Source: Myotis daubentonii
Taxonomy: Eukaryota; Chordata; Mammalia; Chiroptera; Vespertilionidae
Length of the DNA: 64,000 nt
Direction of reading: 5' to 3'
Assembly: GCF_963259705.1 (NCBI RefSeq)
Contig: NC_081842.1
Coordinates: forward strand, 36,049,796-36,113,795
Shown here: piece by piece, positions 24,114 to 36,193 of the stretch
Layout: the number at the start of each line of letters is the position of its first letter
Position numbering within the stretch: the stretch's first letter is position 1
The notes under the pieces: model-generated
Database searches by the model: none
What the model was told of the DNA's origin: nothing
The model's input: only the letters and a program-made list of their open reading frames with translations
Translations under genes and position numbers: made by a program

Positions 24114-24285
24114 TTAAAGAGGGAGGGAGGGAAGGAGGGAGGGAGGGAGGGAGGGAGGGAGGGAGGGAGGGAGGGAGGGAGGGAGGGAAGGAGGAAGGAA
24201 GGAAGGAAGGAAGGAAGGAAGGAAGGGAGGGAGGGAGGGAGGGAGGGAGGGAGGGAGGGAGGGAGAAGAGAAGAGAAGAGAAGAA
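24114..24285. repeat. GGGA/GGAA microsatellite
   Basis: A compound purine tract: (GGGA)n, then (GGAA)n, then (GGGA)n, ending in AGAAG units at about 24265-24285. Guanine runs are long enough for G-quadruplex or triplex formation. It lies 20 bp from the Helitron 3' end. Confidence 0.97.
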
Positions 24286-27200
24286 AGTTATTTAGTAATT
24301 GAGAGAGGAGAAATTATTAGTTAAGTCACTAAGCAGAAATTAGAAACCATAGAATAATTAACTTAAGACCACATTTTGAACAAAGCTACTACTCTAGATT
24401 TGTCTGGTTTCTGTATGTTTATCTTGTCACTGAGCAACATCAGGAATTGAGAAGCTCTGTGAAGTATCATGTCGCATCTTATTGCAAAACAGATGTTTTT
24501 ATTTTTAAGGTGAAAACTATCACAGAGAAATATTAGATGAGCTCTTGGAGAGATTTTGAAAGCCTTAATACATTAATTATGGAAACTTAAAACCAATTTC
24601 TTTTTTTTTTTTGAGCATCCTTTACCCAGTGTCTGTTCTTTAGTTGCTTTTGTCCTGTGAATGTATTTTAGTCTTAACCAAACTTGAGCCAACTAACTAG
24701 ACCTTTGCCATTGGATTATATTCTGTGACAAATGGACTTGTTTCATTTCAGAGGATTTGAACTTAAAATAACTTCCAATTGCTTTAAAGCAAATGATTTT
24801 CCTCCTGTCTAGTTTAAACATCCCATCTGCATATCTAATTTTGATACAGAGAAATCTATGTTAAACAAAGAGTTGCTATTTATTTATTTGCTTATTTATT
24901 TTCCTCTCGGAAAGGACAGTTTCAGGCATATGGCTAAATGAGGGACAGCATTTTCATTTCACACATTAAAAATGCCTTCTAATAATTGTGCATTAATATT
25001 TTAGGTACCTGAAGTTTAGTTTTAAACCACGTTAGCATTCTTATGAAAGTTTATATAACCATGTATTTAAAATGTTTTAAAATAATTAAATTGGAAAGAA
25101 TTAACAACAACATATTACTTAGTATCAAGAATATAAAATATATGTGTATATATCCAAAAGTATTTCTAAAGTGTTATTTATTTACTTGGCAAAGTGGATG
25201 TTTTCCTTCATTGCTTTCTTATACCAAACAGTAAATTGGTTTTTATTATTTTTAGCTCTGTGTTGTTGGACACAATATGAAAAGTCCCACTTTATTTTGA
25301 TAGAGTGATGAATATAATGCATGTGTCAGGAGCAGATAATACCTAGTGATTTGGGGCAAGTTATAGGTTCACAGCAATATATGGACATGAAGAGTGTCAG
25401 GATCTGGCACTTTAGACTTGTTTACTATTAAAATACTTTGAATAGATTGAACACAGTGAATAAATCATGCTATCAACCATAGAGATATTTATTGTTTTGA
25501 GGAAAATTTGTAGTTAATTGTTAACATGGCTAGGTATACACCCACATAGTGACTGATCCATGGATAGACAAAGGATTTAATTCTTTAATATAAAAATTCA
25601 ATACTTTCCAGAAATAACAAACACCAGAACTAAAAATCAGATCATTGACTTTGATTGTGACTTTATAATTTTTTTAGCTATAAAACATGCATTTAGTGAA
25701 GATATATAGCCATATATATAGCCATACTTATATTGTAAAGTATTTATCAGAAATAATTACAGAAATAGCATTTTCACTTTAACAAAATTAAACTCTGTGA
25801 TCCTTAGAACTTGTCAGCATTTATTTGAATTTCCATCAATTGTAAATAAAATGAAAGTGTAATTTTGTAAGTGATGTTATGTGTGTGTGTTAATGTGTAC
25901 TCATGTAGATCTGAACTTTATTAATGTGTCCATAAGGATTTTTCTCAATTCATTTTATTTTTCCTCCTTGATTATGTTCCTATTTTTCTTCAGTCTACAT
26001 TGGTTTTAAGGCCCAAATGGGGGTATATTCACTTGAAGTAAATCTTGTTGTATGAAACTCCAAATACAGATGCAAGTTAAAATGCAGAACAGAGTTGTTA
26101 CCTTCAAACACAGACATCTAGGAGCAAAGGGCCAGGTGGTGGAGAGGCATTAGGACAGGGGAGGATGGAGAACAACAACATGACTTTCCTCCTGTCTAAT
26201 TTAAACTGGAGGTCTGTTGTCCTCCAGACCTTTGTTTTCTTTCCTCAAAGACTACTCTCTCGCTCTCCTTTACCGACATGGCCTCTTCTATCTGACCCTT
26301 AGCAGTTGGAGTGCCCTGATCTTGGCTCTAGGATTTCTTTTCACCTCTTGCTCTACTTTTCCCTAAGGCATGTTGTCATTCAGTCCTTGGGATTTACATT
26401 TCATATATATATATATAACTCTAAAGATTATATATTCATGATTTCCCTCTTAACTCCAAACTCATATGTTAATCTGCCAGCCTGGTAACCATTTAAATGT
26501 GTAGGTCCCCCCTCACCTCAACCTGCTTCTTCCCAGCCTCCTTGTATCAGTAAATTATTCATTTAAATCCTCTGGTTTGACCTAAGGCATCATTATCTTT
26601 CCCTCTTTCCCTTTCCTTTTCCTCCTAATTCATTCCCCCAGCAATTTTCTCAATTTTAATAGCCTATAAGCATCCTTCAGAAAATACTGGTTTGTAAGGC
26701 TTCATGTCTACACAAAGTAACTATTGAGAAAAAAGTAGATGGGATTTTCTTCAGCAATAAAAGACAAGGCAGAAACATTTAATCTGGTTTAACACACAGG
26801 CATATATATTTATATCTTTTTCTATATGAATTCCTTAAGGAACCATACTCACTTAGCATTAATTAATGATGAACACTTTGTTATGATTAATTAATGATGA
26901 ACTATTAATTATGAGTGATTGCAAACCTTCATTGAATGCATAATGTGGACATAATATGGGCAGAGTGCTATATTCTGAATTTATGAACATGGTGACAAGT
27001 ATTTATATTATCTTTATATCTGAGTAGGGACATTTAATTCTGACTGGGAAACCTGGATATGATCATTGAGCTGGGCTGTACAGAATCAGTAGATAAAAAT
27101 TAGGAAAAATAAAGCAAAGTTATGAGGCTTGAACAAAAACCTATGTTGTGATTGAGACAGTATCTGTTTCAGTACAATGACTGGGAAACTTAAAGAGTCT

Positions 27201-27410
27201 GAAAAGATAAACTAAGCCAAATTCTGAAAGGCCTCAAATTCCATACTCAGGATTTGGGTCTTAATTTTGTTTTTAACATTTGTAAGGAAACAATTTCAAA
27301 AATAAAGTTGAAAGAATAAGAACTGAATAATGGAAATAATAATACAAAATCTTTTATATCCTTTACTCAGAATCACGAATTGCCAAGACTTTTCCCCATT
27401 TATCAATCAT
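24286..27410. other. Unique sequence
   Basis: AT-rich DNA over about 3.1 kb with no transposon I can identify. Short features: an (AT)7 run at 26403-26416 and a 17-bp direct repeat ATTAATTAATGATGAAC at 26858-26874 and 26886-26902. Open frames (25043-25234, 26306-26488) are low-complexity. No exon supported. Confidence 0.45.
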
Positions 27411-27412
27411 TT

Positions 27413-27413
<1 letters not shown>

Positions 27414-27461
<48 letters not shown>
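27414..27461. repeat. (CT)n microsatellite
   Basis: About 24 uninterrupted CT units. Confidence 0.97.
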
Positions 27462-27462
<1 letters not shown>

Positions 27463-27881
27463 GCTCTCAACTCTTGTTATAAGAATTAGTAACAGATCAG
27501 GGGTTGCATTTCATTATGCCTTTTAGTCTCATTAATCTGGGTCATTTACAAAGCCCTTCATTGTTAGTTATTTTTTTACATTAAAATATTTATTGTGGTA
27601 AGACACACATAACATGAAATTTACCACCTTAACTATTTTAAGTGTATATAGTTCAGTGATATTAAATACATTTATATTATTGTGCAAACATCATTATCAT
27701 TTATCTCCATAATTCTTCACCATTTAAAATTAACATTTTATGCACATTAAACAATAACTCCCTATTCTGCTTTCTCCCCCTGTCCCCCCTAAAACCACCA
27801 TTTTGCTTTCTGTCTCTATGATTTTGACACTCTCTGGGAACCTCATATAAGTGGAATCCTGTAGTTGTTTTTTTGGGCTCT

Positions 27882-27883
<2 letters not shown>

Positions 27884-27930
<47 letters not shown>
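27884..27930. repeat. (TG)n microsatellite
   Basis: About 23 TG units inside the old L1M. Confidence 0.97.
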
Positions 27931-27932
<2 letters not shown>

Positions 27933-28080
27933 TTGGCTTGTTTCATTTAACATGATGCCCTCAAAGACTATTCATGTTGTAGCATATGTCAGAATTCCTT
28001 GCCATTTTAAAGACTGAATAACATTTTATTATATGTACATATTACATTTTGCTTTTCATCTATCTATGGACATGTCTTTG

Positions 28081-28141
<61 letters not shown>

Positions 28142-28165
28142 ATCTATCTATCTATCATCTATCTA
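28081..28165. repeat. (CTAT)n microsatellite
   Basis: CTAT units with a few ATCT interruptions, running up to the 5' end of the Helitron. Confidence 0.96.
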
Positions 28166-28388
28166 TAGATATATGTAAAAGCCTAAGCCACTATTATGAC
28201 CAGACAACCAGACTACTGGATCACTGGTCAGTAACTATGATGCGCACTAACCACCAGGGGGCAGACACTCAATGCAGGAGCTGCCCCCTGGTGGTCAGTA
28301 CACTCCTATAGCCAACCTCCCGCAGTCCCTCTCCCCAGCCAGGCCAAGGGACCCCACCCATGCATGAATTCATGCACAGGGCCTCTGG
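28165..28388 (+). mobile_element. HeliBat-type Helitron, C-type, with perfect paired CTCF-like motifs
   Basis: The degraded 5' end (ATATGTAAAAGCCTAAGC) follows the CTAT tract; the 3' end is GCATGAATTCATGC..GGGCCTCTGG. It carries CCACCAGGGGGCAG at 28251-28264 and its exact reverse complement at 28281-28294, 16 bp apart. Both match the vertebrate CTCF core consensus CCASYAGRKGGCRS at every position. It lies within the old L1M, which resumes at about 28390. Confidence 0.88.
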
Positions 28389-28690
28389 TTGTAAATAATG
28401 TTGCTGGGAATATAAGTATATCTCTTTGAGACCCTCCTTTCAATTCTTTTTTTATCTATATCTAGATAAAAAAATGGAATTGCTGGATCATAGGGTAATT
28501 CAATTTTTAATTTTTGGGGGGAACCTCCATACTGTTTACCACTGTATCTGTACCATCTCACATTCCTACAAACAGTGAACAGGGATTATTTTCTCCATAT
28601 TTTCACCAACACTTAAAAAAAATAGTACATATCCCATTAGGTAGAAGGTGATAGTTAAATGCAATTTCTCTTTGTAATGTTTATGAGATT

Positions 28691-30573
28691 GAAATTTTTG
28701 AAATAATTCAGTCCTGCTTTCCCTCCACACCACTGTTTTAAAGAAAATGTTCTCATTCTGAGTTTGCCTGACATTTCGTTAAGAATAAGTTTAAGTTAAA
28801 TATTCCTGGCTCAGCCTTTATATAAAATATCCTTGGCGTTTGATTCTTTATATAATAAGACAAAGTTAAAAGATTTTAAGCATGAAAACCTCTTCATCAG
28901 ATCTGCATTTTTGAAAGATGACTTCAGTTGTGAAATAGAAGATAGATAAAAATCATTGAGAGCTACTATAATGATGCAGACAAAGGAGAATGAAGGTAGA
29001 CCTAAAATAATAATGGGAACATGGTGCCAACATTGGTGAGCACGAGTCAAGCTTACAGATACTGCTTATGCATGCTGAACTGGAGCTAAGTAAAATATCT
29101 TTAAATCATGATTTTTTTTTTCTAGATAAAGAGATTACACTTTTAAAGAGATAGCACTTCCCTTTTGCGCTCTAGTCTCCAAACCTGTATCAGAACCCCC
29201 GGAGATGATTTCAGTCATCTACTTGTGACTCTGGTGCCACAAGGTCCTTTGCCCTTTGCTTCTTCCTCCCTCAATTGAGATGCTTTAGTGTCTTACGTTC
29301 TGAGTTCTGGTTCAGGTATCATCAGGTAAGTCATTTGTGCTACTCTATAGGAATTCTGTGAAAACTTTTTTTTAGTTTTAAGCCTTCACTTTTAGGTATG
29401 GATAGGGAAGATGTTTTTTCCTCTATTAAAAAGAAATTGGATACATCTATAGGAAGTAGAAAACTTTTTTTTTGTTTTGCAGAAATCATTTTATGTATCT
29501 ATAAAGCCTATTAAAACTTTGCTACTGTAAATGGGTTGATCAGGAAAAAAGATAACTCAGATTTGGGGGAATGCGAAAGACAGGCTCATTCGCTTTCTTT
29601 TTAAATCTAATCATAAATCTGATCACTTCTTTACTCACCCTGCTTTCTATAACCTTTATTTGCTCTTCAGCCTGAAAATGCCTAAAATATATATTGCTTG
29701 ATTTTCACCCACTTTAACCAACATTTGGTTATACTTGTACAACATAGCATCCCATTTTAAGGTTGTGGAACAATGGATTGCAGATTATCTCTGTGTCTTA
29801 TAATAAATTATTCAACTACAAATTTTTTCAATAGAATGTATCCTCGGGGTGAATAAAAGCATTGCTCTGTTCACAGTGATGCCCTGTAACTTAGCATCTC
29901 TTGGTGGGAGAGGACCCAAAGGATACATGTTTCCTCCCAAGGCTGGCAAGGAAGAGAGCTTAAACCCAGGACCATACTCTTTAATCCAGGAATGTAGCCA
30001 TCTGATCCTCTCCACAAGTTTCAGCCACTGTTTTTATATTGCCACTGTATTTTATGTCTCCTGAAGGAGCAGAGGGGAAGGGCTGAAGAGGAACAAAACA
30101 GAAAACAAAAAAACAAAATAAAACAAAACAAAAAAACCTTGCAGCTCCAGAAGGAGTGGAGCTACTTCTTTTTAAAGAGCCAAAGGATTTAAGTCTGATG
30201 AAGAACTCCCCCAAATACCAATGAATATTCCATACGCCAGCACATTGGTTAGAAGCAGGTACAATATCTAGGAATTTGGTGAGGGTTGCTTGATAGAAAA
30301 GCAAGGCAACTGAAGGAGAAATCCTAATGTCTGGAGGACGAGGGAGTATTGGCTTCCCTTTTCTGATGGTCCAAGCAAGGTCAGAAAAACTGGAAAATGC
30401 CTTTGTTCTTGCACACATAAGAATGAAACAAAGCAAGCAAACAAACAAACAAAAAACCCCCACATATTTGCTGCTGGGATGTCAGAAAAGAACTGAGGGA
30501 GACAGTGGATAGTAAATGATGGAGATATTTTTTGTCACATTTAGGACAAAGATAATTTCCTTCAATGTAAATT
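28691..30573. other. Unique sequence with a candidate non-coding exon
   Basis: No transposon recognised. 29126-29325 is bounded by strong splice signals (see findings). A (CAAAA)-type A-rich patch lies at 30097-30137. Open frames at 29812-30512 have no family resemblance. Confidence 0.4.
29126..29325 (+). other. Candidate non-coding exon (200 bp)
   Basis: Preceded by an excellent acceptor (GATTTTTTTTTTCTAG) and followed by a consensus donor (CAG then GTAAGT). All three forward frames contain stops early, so if it is an exon it would be untranslated or from a long non-coding RNA. This is inference from splice signals only; such pairs also occur by chance. Confidence 0.2.
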
Positions 30574-30586
30574 CAGCTGAAGTATT

Positions 30587-30810
30587 ATTTTTTTAAAAAA
30601 TATATTTTATTGACTTTTTTACAGAGAGGAAGGGAGAGAGACAGAGAGTAAGAAACATCGATGAGAGAGAAACATCGATCAGCTGCCTCCTGCACACCTC
30701 CCACTGGGGATGTGGCCGCAACCAAGGTACATGCCCTTGACCAGAATCGAACCTGGGACCCTTCAGTCTGCAGGCCGACTCTCTATCCACTGAGCCAAAC
30801 CGGCTGGGGC
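30587..30810 (-). mobile_element. Ves SINE
   Basis: Full-length reverse copy. Perfect 13-bp target-site duplication CAGCTGAAGTATT at 30574-30586 and 30811-30823. Well conserved, including the A- and B-box head, so relatively young. Confidence 0.95.
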
Positions 30811-30823
30811 CAGCTGAAGTATT

Positions 30824-32483
30824 CTTGAGGAGTAACATTGCAAACTGCCTTACTGCTGAAACCACTGCCTGTTGACTGAAGGGAAAGGTCTATAGTAGGG
30901 CAAGGCATTGTGACACAACAGGTCTGGTTTCTACTGTCTTTGAAACCAAGCTCTGCTTTCAGATACATGAATGGACCACGTTGAATTTGTTCTTAATCTT
31001 TATAACATATCGCCTCTACTTAAGACAAAGAGAATAGTGCAAGGAAAACCCAACATACTTCCAATTCCTTTTTCTTGGTTTGATTTTTCTAGCTGAAATG
31101 TCAGAGCAGAGCAAAGCAATTGCAGGTCACTACTTGCTTTCTCTGTAAACAACAAGTAGGTGGGCAGGGATGCTTGAATTTCAGCAGCGCGTCTGGCTGT
31201 CTGTGGTGATTTTGCTGGGTCAGTGCATATCCTTAACATAAATTTAACAAGCAATTGAGTTGTTTATGTTGTTTTTTTTGAAATGTCTTTCATGCCGCAC
31301 CAAATGAGGAGAAAAGAGAAGAAGACCACAAAAGCGATTGAATTGCAGCTCACTCAGTGAATATAAAAAGAAATTACACAGAGGAGAGAAAGCAGGTGTA
31401 TTGTGAAGTTTGGCTTCTTTTGTGAGCATGAAGAAAATTCTGACTCAAAGCCAAATGTTTTTTCAGATGAGAGTTCCACAAAAACATAGGCTATATATTT
31501 TCTCAAGTCAAGTGTTTTTATTCATAAAAATAAAACATGCACATTGTTGAGAAAATGGAACGCAAATAATAGTATAAAGTGAAAAAGGCATGTATAATCC
31601 CATATCCATTATTGAATGTTATAGTATTGTTCTCAGTATTTTACATGGATGATACTTGTATGTATTCATTTATAATTATACTTTTCCCTCCAGTCTGCTA
31701 GATGAAAGCATTTTGGTTGTCGTTGAAAATTGTCTTCCACTCACAATTTGAGATGGAATCATATTTGTGTACTTCTTGACAGATTCACATATATACACCA
31801 AATATAACCTCATCTCTATTCTGTTGGTAAAAGCAATAGAGTCTATAGAAATAAAAGCAGGATAAGGGGTTCAATATATTTACTAGTTTGTATTATGTGT
31901 TTCCTTACCACTGTTTCCAAGGTTAAGTAAAGGTAGTTTGAAATGCTATAAAATCAGGTAACAGCTACCATATTGTTCAAATTTGTTACAAGCATCTATT
32001 AGAAGCCTGTGATTGTGTCTTTCTTCTCTATCACACTCCTAGAAGAGGGAAGATGTTGACCGCCAATAACAGGGATTTTGTTGAAAGGTATCTTTTAAGG
32101 TCAATCTTACGATTCTAATGTAATGGTTCTGGATGAGGCGCAGGGTCAGCCATTTCCAAAACAGCCATCTGGGTGATTCTGATGTGGAGCCAGGATTGAG
32201 AAACAGTGATTATAAATAGAGGCACAGGCGATATGGGTGTGTGTAGAGGTGGTGGTAGGAGGGATACCAAATCCAAAAAACTGAGAACTTTAGAAGGTAA
32301 AGGAAGATAGGTGCCTCACTTTAATTGAAAACTAAAGTGCAATAATGTTAAGAATTTTGCTAAGGTCACCATGTAAGTGGCAAAGCCTGGATTAGAATCC
32401 TACCTCTTGATTCCCATTGCTGCCAGAATTTACAGTCTCTTTTATGTCATGTTCTGTCAGGGGTTATTTTTTTATTGTTTTTC
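30824..32483. other. Unique sequence with one MIR piece
   Basis: A reverse MIR fragment lies at about 32300-32405 (GAATTTTGCTAAGGTCACCA..GTGGCAAAGCCTGGATTAGA). The rest is unique. No exon supported. Confidence 0.45.
32300..32405 (-). repeat. MIR SINE fragment
   Basis: TTTGCTAAGGTCACCATGTA, AGTGGCAAAGCCTGGATTAG and AATCCTACC correspond to the reverse MIR core and tRNA-like end. Confidence 0.75.
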
Positions 32484-32491
32484 CTTTAATG

Positions 32492-32703
32492 CAGTGGTTC
32501 TCAACCTTCTGGCCCTTTAAATACAGTTCCTCATGTTGTGACCCAACCATAAAATTATTTTCGTTGCTACTTCATAACTGCAATGTTGCTACTGTTATGA
32601 ATCATAATGTAAATATCTGATATGCAGGATGGTCTTAGGCGACCCCTGTGAAAGGGTTGTTCAACCGCCAAAGGGGTCGTGACCCACAGGTTGAGAACCA
32701 CTG
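32492..32703. mobile_element. SPIN-type hAT MITE (212 bp)
   Basis: Terminal inverted repeats CAGTGGTTCTCAACCT and GGTTGAGAACCACTG, with an 8-bp duplication CTTTAATG at 32484-32491 and 32704-32711. The interior (GAGTT-less CTCATGTTGTGACCCAACCA, ATAAAATTATTTTCGTTGCT, GGTCTTAGGCGACCCCTGTG) is that of the non-autonomous SPIN (Space Invaders) family, known from patchy distribution across tetrapods and interpreted as horizontally transferred. No transposase is encoded. Confidence 0.93.
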
Positions 32704-32711
32704 CTTTAATG

Positions 32712-35039
32712 GGAGCTACTACTTTGCAATTTCAGATTGTGGGCTATGAGCTAATTAATTTAAAATACCTGTTTGATTAAAATATTTCCTTCTTAATCTC
32801 TTAAATAAAAATTTAGTTTCATTTTCCTAAATCTATGTTATCTATATATTTTTTAAATGCCGGATTTTATAATTTGTTACAAGCATTTTATTTGCAACAT
32901 GAGTCCCCTTGGCCAGTGCTTTATTTATTGAAAAGAAAATCCATTCTATAAAGAGACAGAGAGCCTGCAGTGCAGGCACAAAAAGTGTTTTTGTTCTGCT
33001 TTTCTTTTTATCTTCACTCCCCATGTTTCTTTCTCCTTCATGCTTCCACAGTCTTTGGCACGCCCCTTGAATGCAAAATCAGACAATTCTCTCAGCATTT
33101 TGATAGCAGTTGTGTAGGGGTGTGAAATTTGTCTTTAAAATAAATCTTTTAAAGACAGGTTGATTTAATAATAATATAGGTTTTATAATGGATTGTATTG
33201 ATGGGAATTATAATTATCTTTTATTTTTCCATCATAATTTAATGAATGTCTATTTTATGCAAGTTGTAAATTACTTCCAGGGTGGTATCATTGTAAAAAT
33301 AGTAAATATTAACACTTTGCCCCTTTGCGTAACTTAGATTTAATTTATGTCATTGACTCATTATTTCTAAGATACTTATAAATCAAAATAAATGCTGGCA
33401 TACACCGCTATCCTCTGACATCACCATAATGCATACCCCCACAAAGATAATCCAGTGGACCCCCTGGTGACTTGGTTCTTCTTACTAGTGACCACTGTTT
33501 GTACTAAGCTATTTTTCTGTGTTGAGCTAGTTCACCCTTGGACACCAGTGCATACTTTCAAGACCACTAACCAGGCTAAAAATGAAGACCCAGAAAGGAA
33601 ATACATTGTAAGAAGTGAAAAGTGAAAAAAAAAAGTTTCAAGGATTTTCATATGGGTAAACACCTCTATTTAAAAATTAGATGATTCCAAAGGGGTTATT
33701 GGAAAGATTTTTCACTGAAGAAATTTAAAATCTATAGATACTACATTAACTTTATTAAAGAAAGGGAGTGCAATGATATGGCTTCCTTTTTTTAAATCTT
33801 TGTACTTTACACACATGTGAGTAGGGGGATTTGTTATTGTGTATATACTTCTTCCACTTGAATGCTTACTGTTAACAATGAATACATTGCTGAAGTTTGT
33901 GCTGTTCTCAGCCTTTTTAAAATCTCATTAAAGTGTGTGAATTTAGCAATGGACAGAAATGTAGACACTAGGAAGCACAGCTGAGAGAAAATGTACTTAA
34001 AAATCCTTTCCCTCTCCCACCTCCCATTCTACCGCATGCAAGTTCTTAGGCATTTCCTGTTATGAATGACTCGTTTTGATGGGCAGTTTAGAAAAGTTAC
34101 CCAAAGATATAGAAGAGCACCATGGTGATTGGAACCAGCGGTGTTCTCCAAACAGGGGCCTTCCAGCCTGTCCCTAGGGACCCCACTAACAAGTTCATAA
34201 ATACCAGGGAATCAGTCATCTTCCTGAGGCTACACTTTCTTCCCTTGTAAAAAGAGGCATTCGCATCATTCCTAATTGCCAGTTCTGAAACATAAATTCT
34301 AAGTGTGAGGTGGGGAACTGAAAAATAATTTATAAGTATTGCTAATAAATTTATATTTGTTGAGATTTTACTATTATTCATTTATTCATGTAAGAACATA
34401 ACCACACATTATCTCATTCTTAGTAAATTAGACAGTGAGAGTAGCTCTGCAAGCAACATAGACTGTGATGGCATGTCATTGTAGAAGAGGGGTAATGGCA
34501 TGGATAAAGCCTATAATAATCATTGTTGAACTAGATTCCATACTTTGGACTTTAGTGAAGGCAACTATAAAAAGAAAATTCTGTTACTGCAGTTAGGCCA
34601 ATGTAGGAAAAGAGCTTTATTTTGTACACAATGATCTATGATGACTTGCTGCAAATAGATTTTATCTTCACATCCTATTGGTAATAGTTTGCATTATTGA
34701 ACTGTAATCATAGAAACATTTTGACAATTTCAAAATCAAACATGGTGTCTTTCATAGTTGTAACTGCTTCGTTTAGCAAGTATCTTTTCCAGTATACACT
34801 CATAAAAACTGTAAAAATAATACTTATTTTTCCACTTTATAACCACACTGTGGCCAACACAGAATTTATAAAAGTAATAAATATGTATGCCTATAAGATT
34901 CTGTTATATATTTTAGAGTGAGTTTATATACACAAACTATTTTGGGGGAAAAATCTTTCAAGTACTATATCCATGATAAAATCATAGAATGTTAGAATTT
35001 AGGTGCCACTGAAGTAATCTTATCAAACTTCCTCACTCA
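32712..35039. other. Unique sequence
   Basis: AT-rich. A perfect 10-bp inverted repeat GTCTTTAAAA lies at 33131-33140 with its complement at 33147-33156. Open frames at 34097-34381 and 34697-34921 lack family resemblance. No gene seen. Confidence 0.4.
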
Positions 35040-35680
35040 TTGTTTAAAGCCTTAAAGATGTCTTCTGATTATCTTCCAAGTAAAGTCCAAATCTCTTGAT
35101 GGTGTGTTAAAATGATAAGTCCCTTTTCATTACTTTATTTGCTTGCCATGGTTCAACATTTTAGCGTATTGACACCAAATTTTGAGAGTATCCATCTCAG
35201 CTACAGAGCAAGTGTACTTTTGTTGTTGCTGTTAATCCCAATGCTTTTCAGAGAGTAGAAGGGAGGTGGGAATGGGAGAGAGAGGGAGAGGAAAACATCA
35301 ATGTGAAACTCATCTACTGGTTGCCTCCAGGACAAGCCCTGATTTGACCAGAATGGAACACACAACCTAGGAGTGAACCCACATCCAAAGTGCATCCCTT
35401 TGACTAGGAATCAAAACTGTTACCCTTCCATGTGCAGGCCAGTACTCTAACCACTTAGCAACACTGGCCTGGGCCTTCTGTGTGCTTTTTAGCATGCTTT
35501 TTCTTTCACTTGAAATATGCTAACCACTTTTCTTCCTGACAACATCTTATCTTTCAAGACTACCAGTAAGTTCAGAAAGTATTCTTTACAGCATGAAAAT
35601 TTTCAGGATTCTTCCCTGAATCCCCAATCCATTATTTGGGATTAGCATCCTGTGATTGTCTCTATTTTATCATTTATTTT
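35040..35680 (+). repeat. L2 fragment, split by an old SINE
   Basis: CTTCCAAGTAAAGTCCAAAT before the SINE, and TTTTCTTTCACTTGAAATAT, then ATCTTTCAAGACTACCAGTA and GGATTCTTCCCTGAATCC after it, follow the L2 3' end order (ancient LINE). Divergence is high. Confidence 0.65.
35215..35475 (-). repeat. Old tRNA-derived SINE, reverse orientation
   Basis: The end near 35475 reads GCCAGTACTCTAACCACTTA..GCAACACTGGCC, like a reverse tRNA-type SINE head, and a purine-rich GGGAGAGAGAGGGAGAGG section lies at the other end. It resembles Ves architecture but is much diverged; family not assigned. Confidence 0.55.
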
Positions 35681-36193
35681 AAGTAAAGCTTATTTCTTCA
35701 TAAATGTATAACAAATATGTACATATTTATGCAACATATGAACATTTACATGCAAATATACTGTTACTGCATATATATATATGTGTGTGTGTGTTTGTGG
35801 TGTGCATATAATCTTTCTAGAATATGCATTTAGGTAAATTTTGTTTTTATTTCTGTCTCTACACACAAACATGAACACATACTTATACACATTTTCATGT
35901 ATTTATAGCTTCATGTTTTTCTTCTCTTGCTTATCTGCTCCTCAGTGTCAATCACTATTTTCAAATAAAATGTATTTATTAATATATTTAAAATTATACT
36001 AAGTAGTGGAAATAAAGTTTTGTAAAACCCACCCAGTAATATAAAAATAATAAGTTTTAGCATTTATTGTGTAGCTGCTATGTGCCAGCTGCCATTCTGT
36101 TTTGCTTAGTGAATTATCTCATTTAATTGTACTGAATAATAACATAACTATTATTTCTATGGGTGTTATTAAGATATGTCATTAATACATAAA
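35476..36193. other. L2 remainder and unique sequence
   Basis: After the L2 tail the sequence is AT-rich. A short TATATA/TGTGTG run lies at 35771-35794. A reverse MIR piece at about 36055-36135 precedes the Helitron. Confidence 0.4.

Larger units (their letters stand above)
27575..28690 (-). mobile_element. Old L1M 3' end, interrupted
   Basis: Reverse-oriented ancient L1: AAGACACACATAACATGAAA..TTCAGTGATATTAAATACAT is the 3' UTR, and 28390-28690 (CTCTTTGAGACCCTCCTTTC, then GGAATTGCTGGATCATAGGG) is ORF2 C-terminal sequence. It is interrupted by (TG)n, a CTAT tract and a Helitron. Inactive. Confidence 0.85.
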
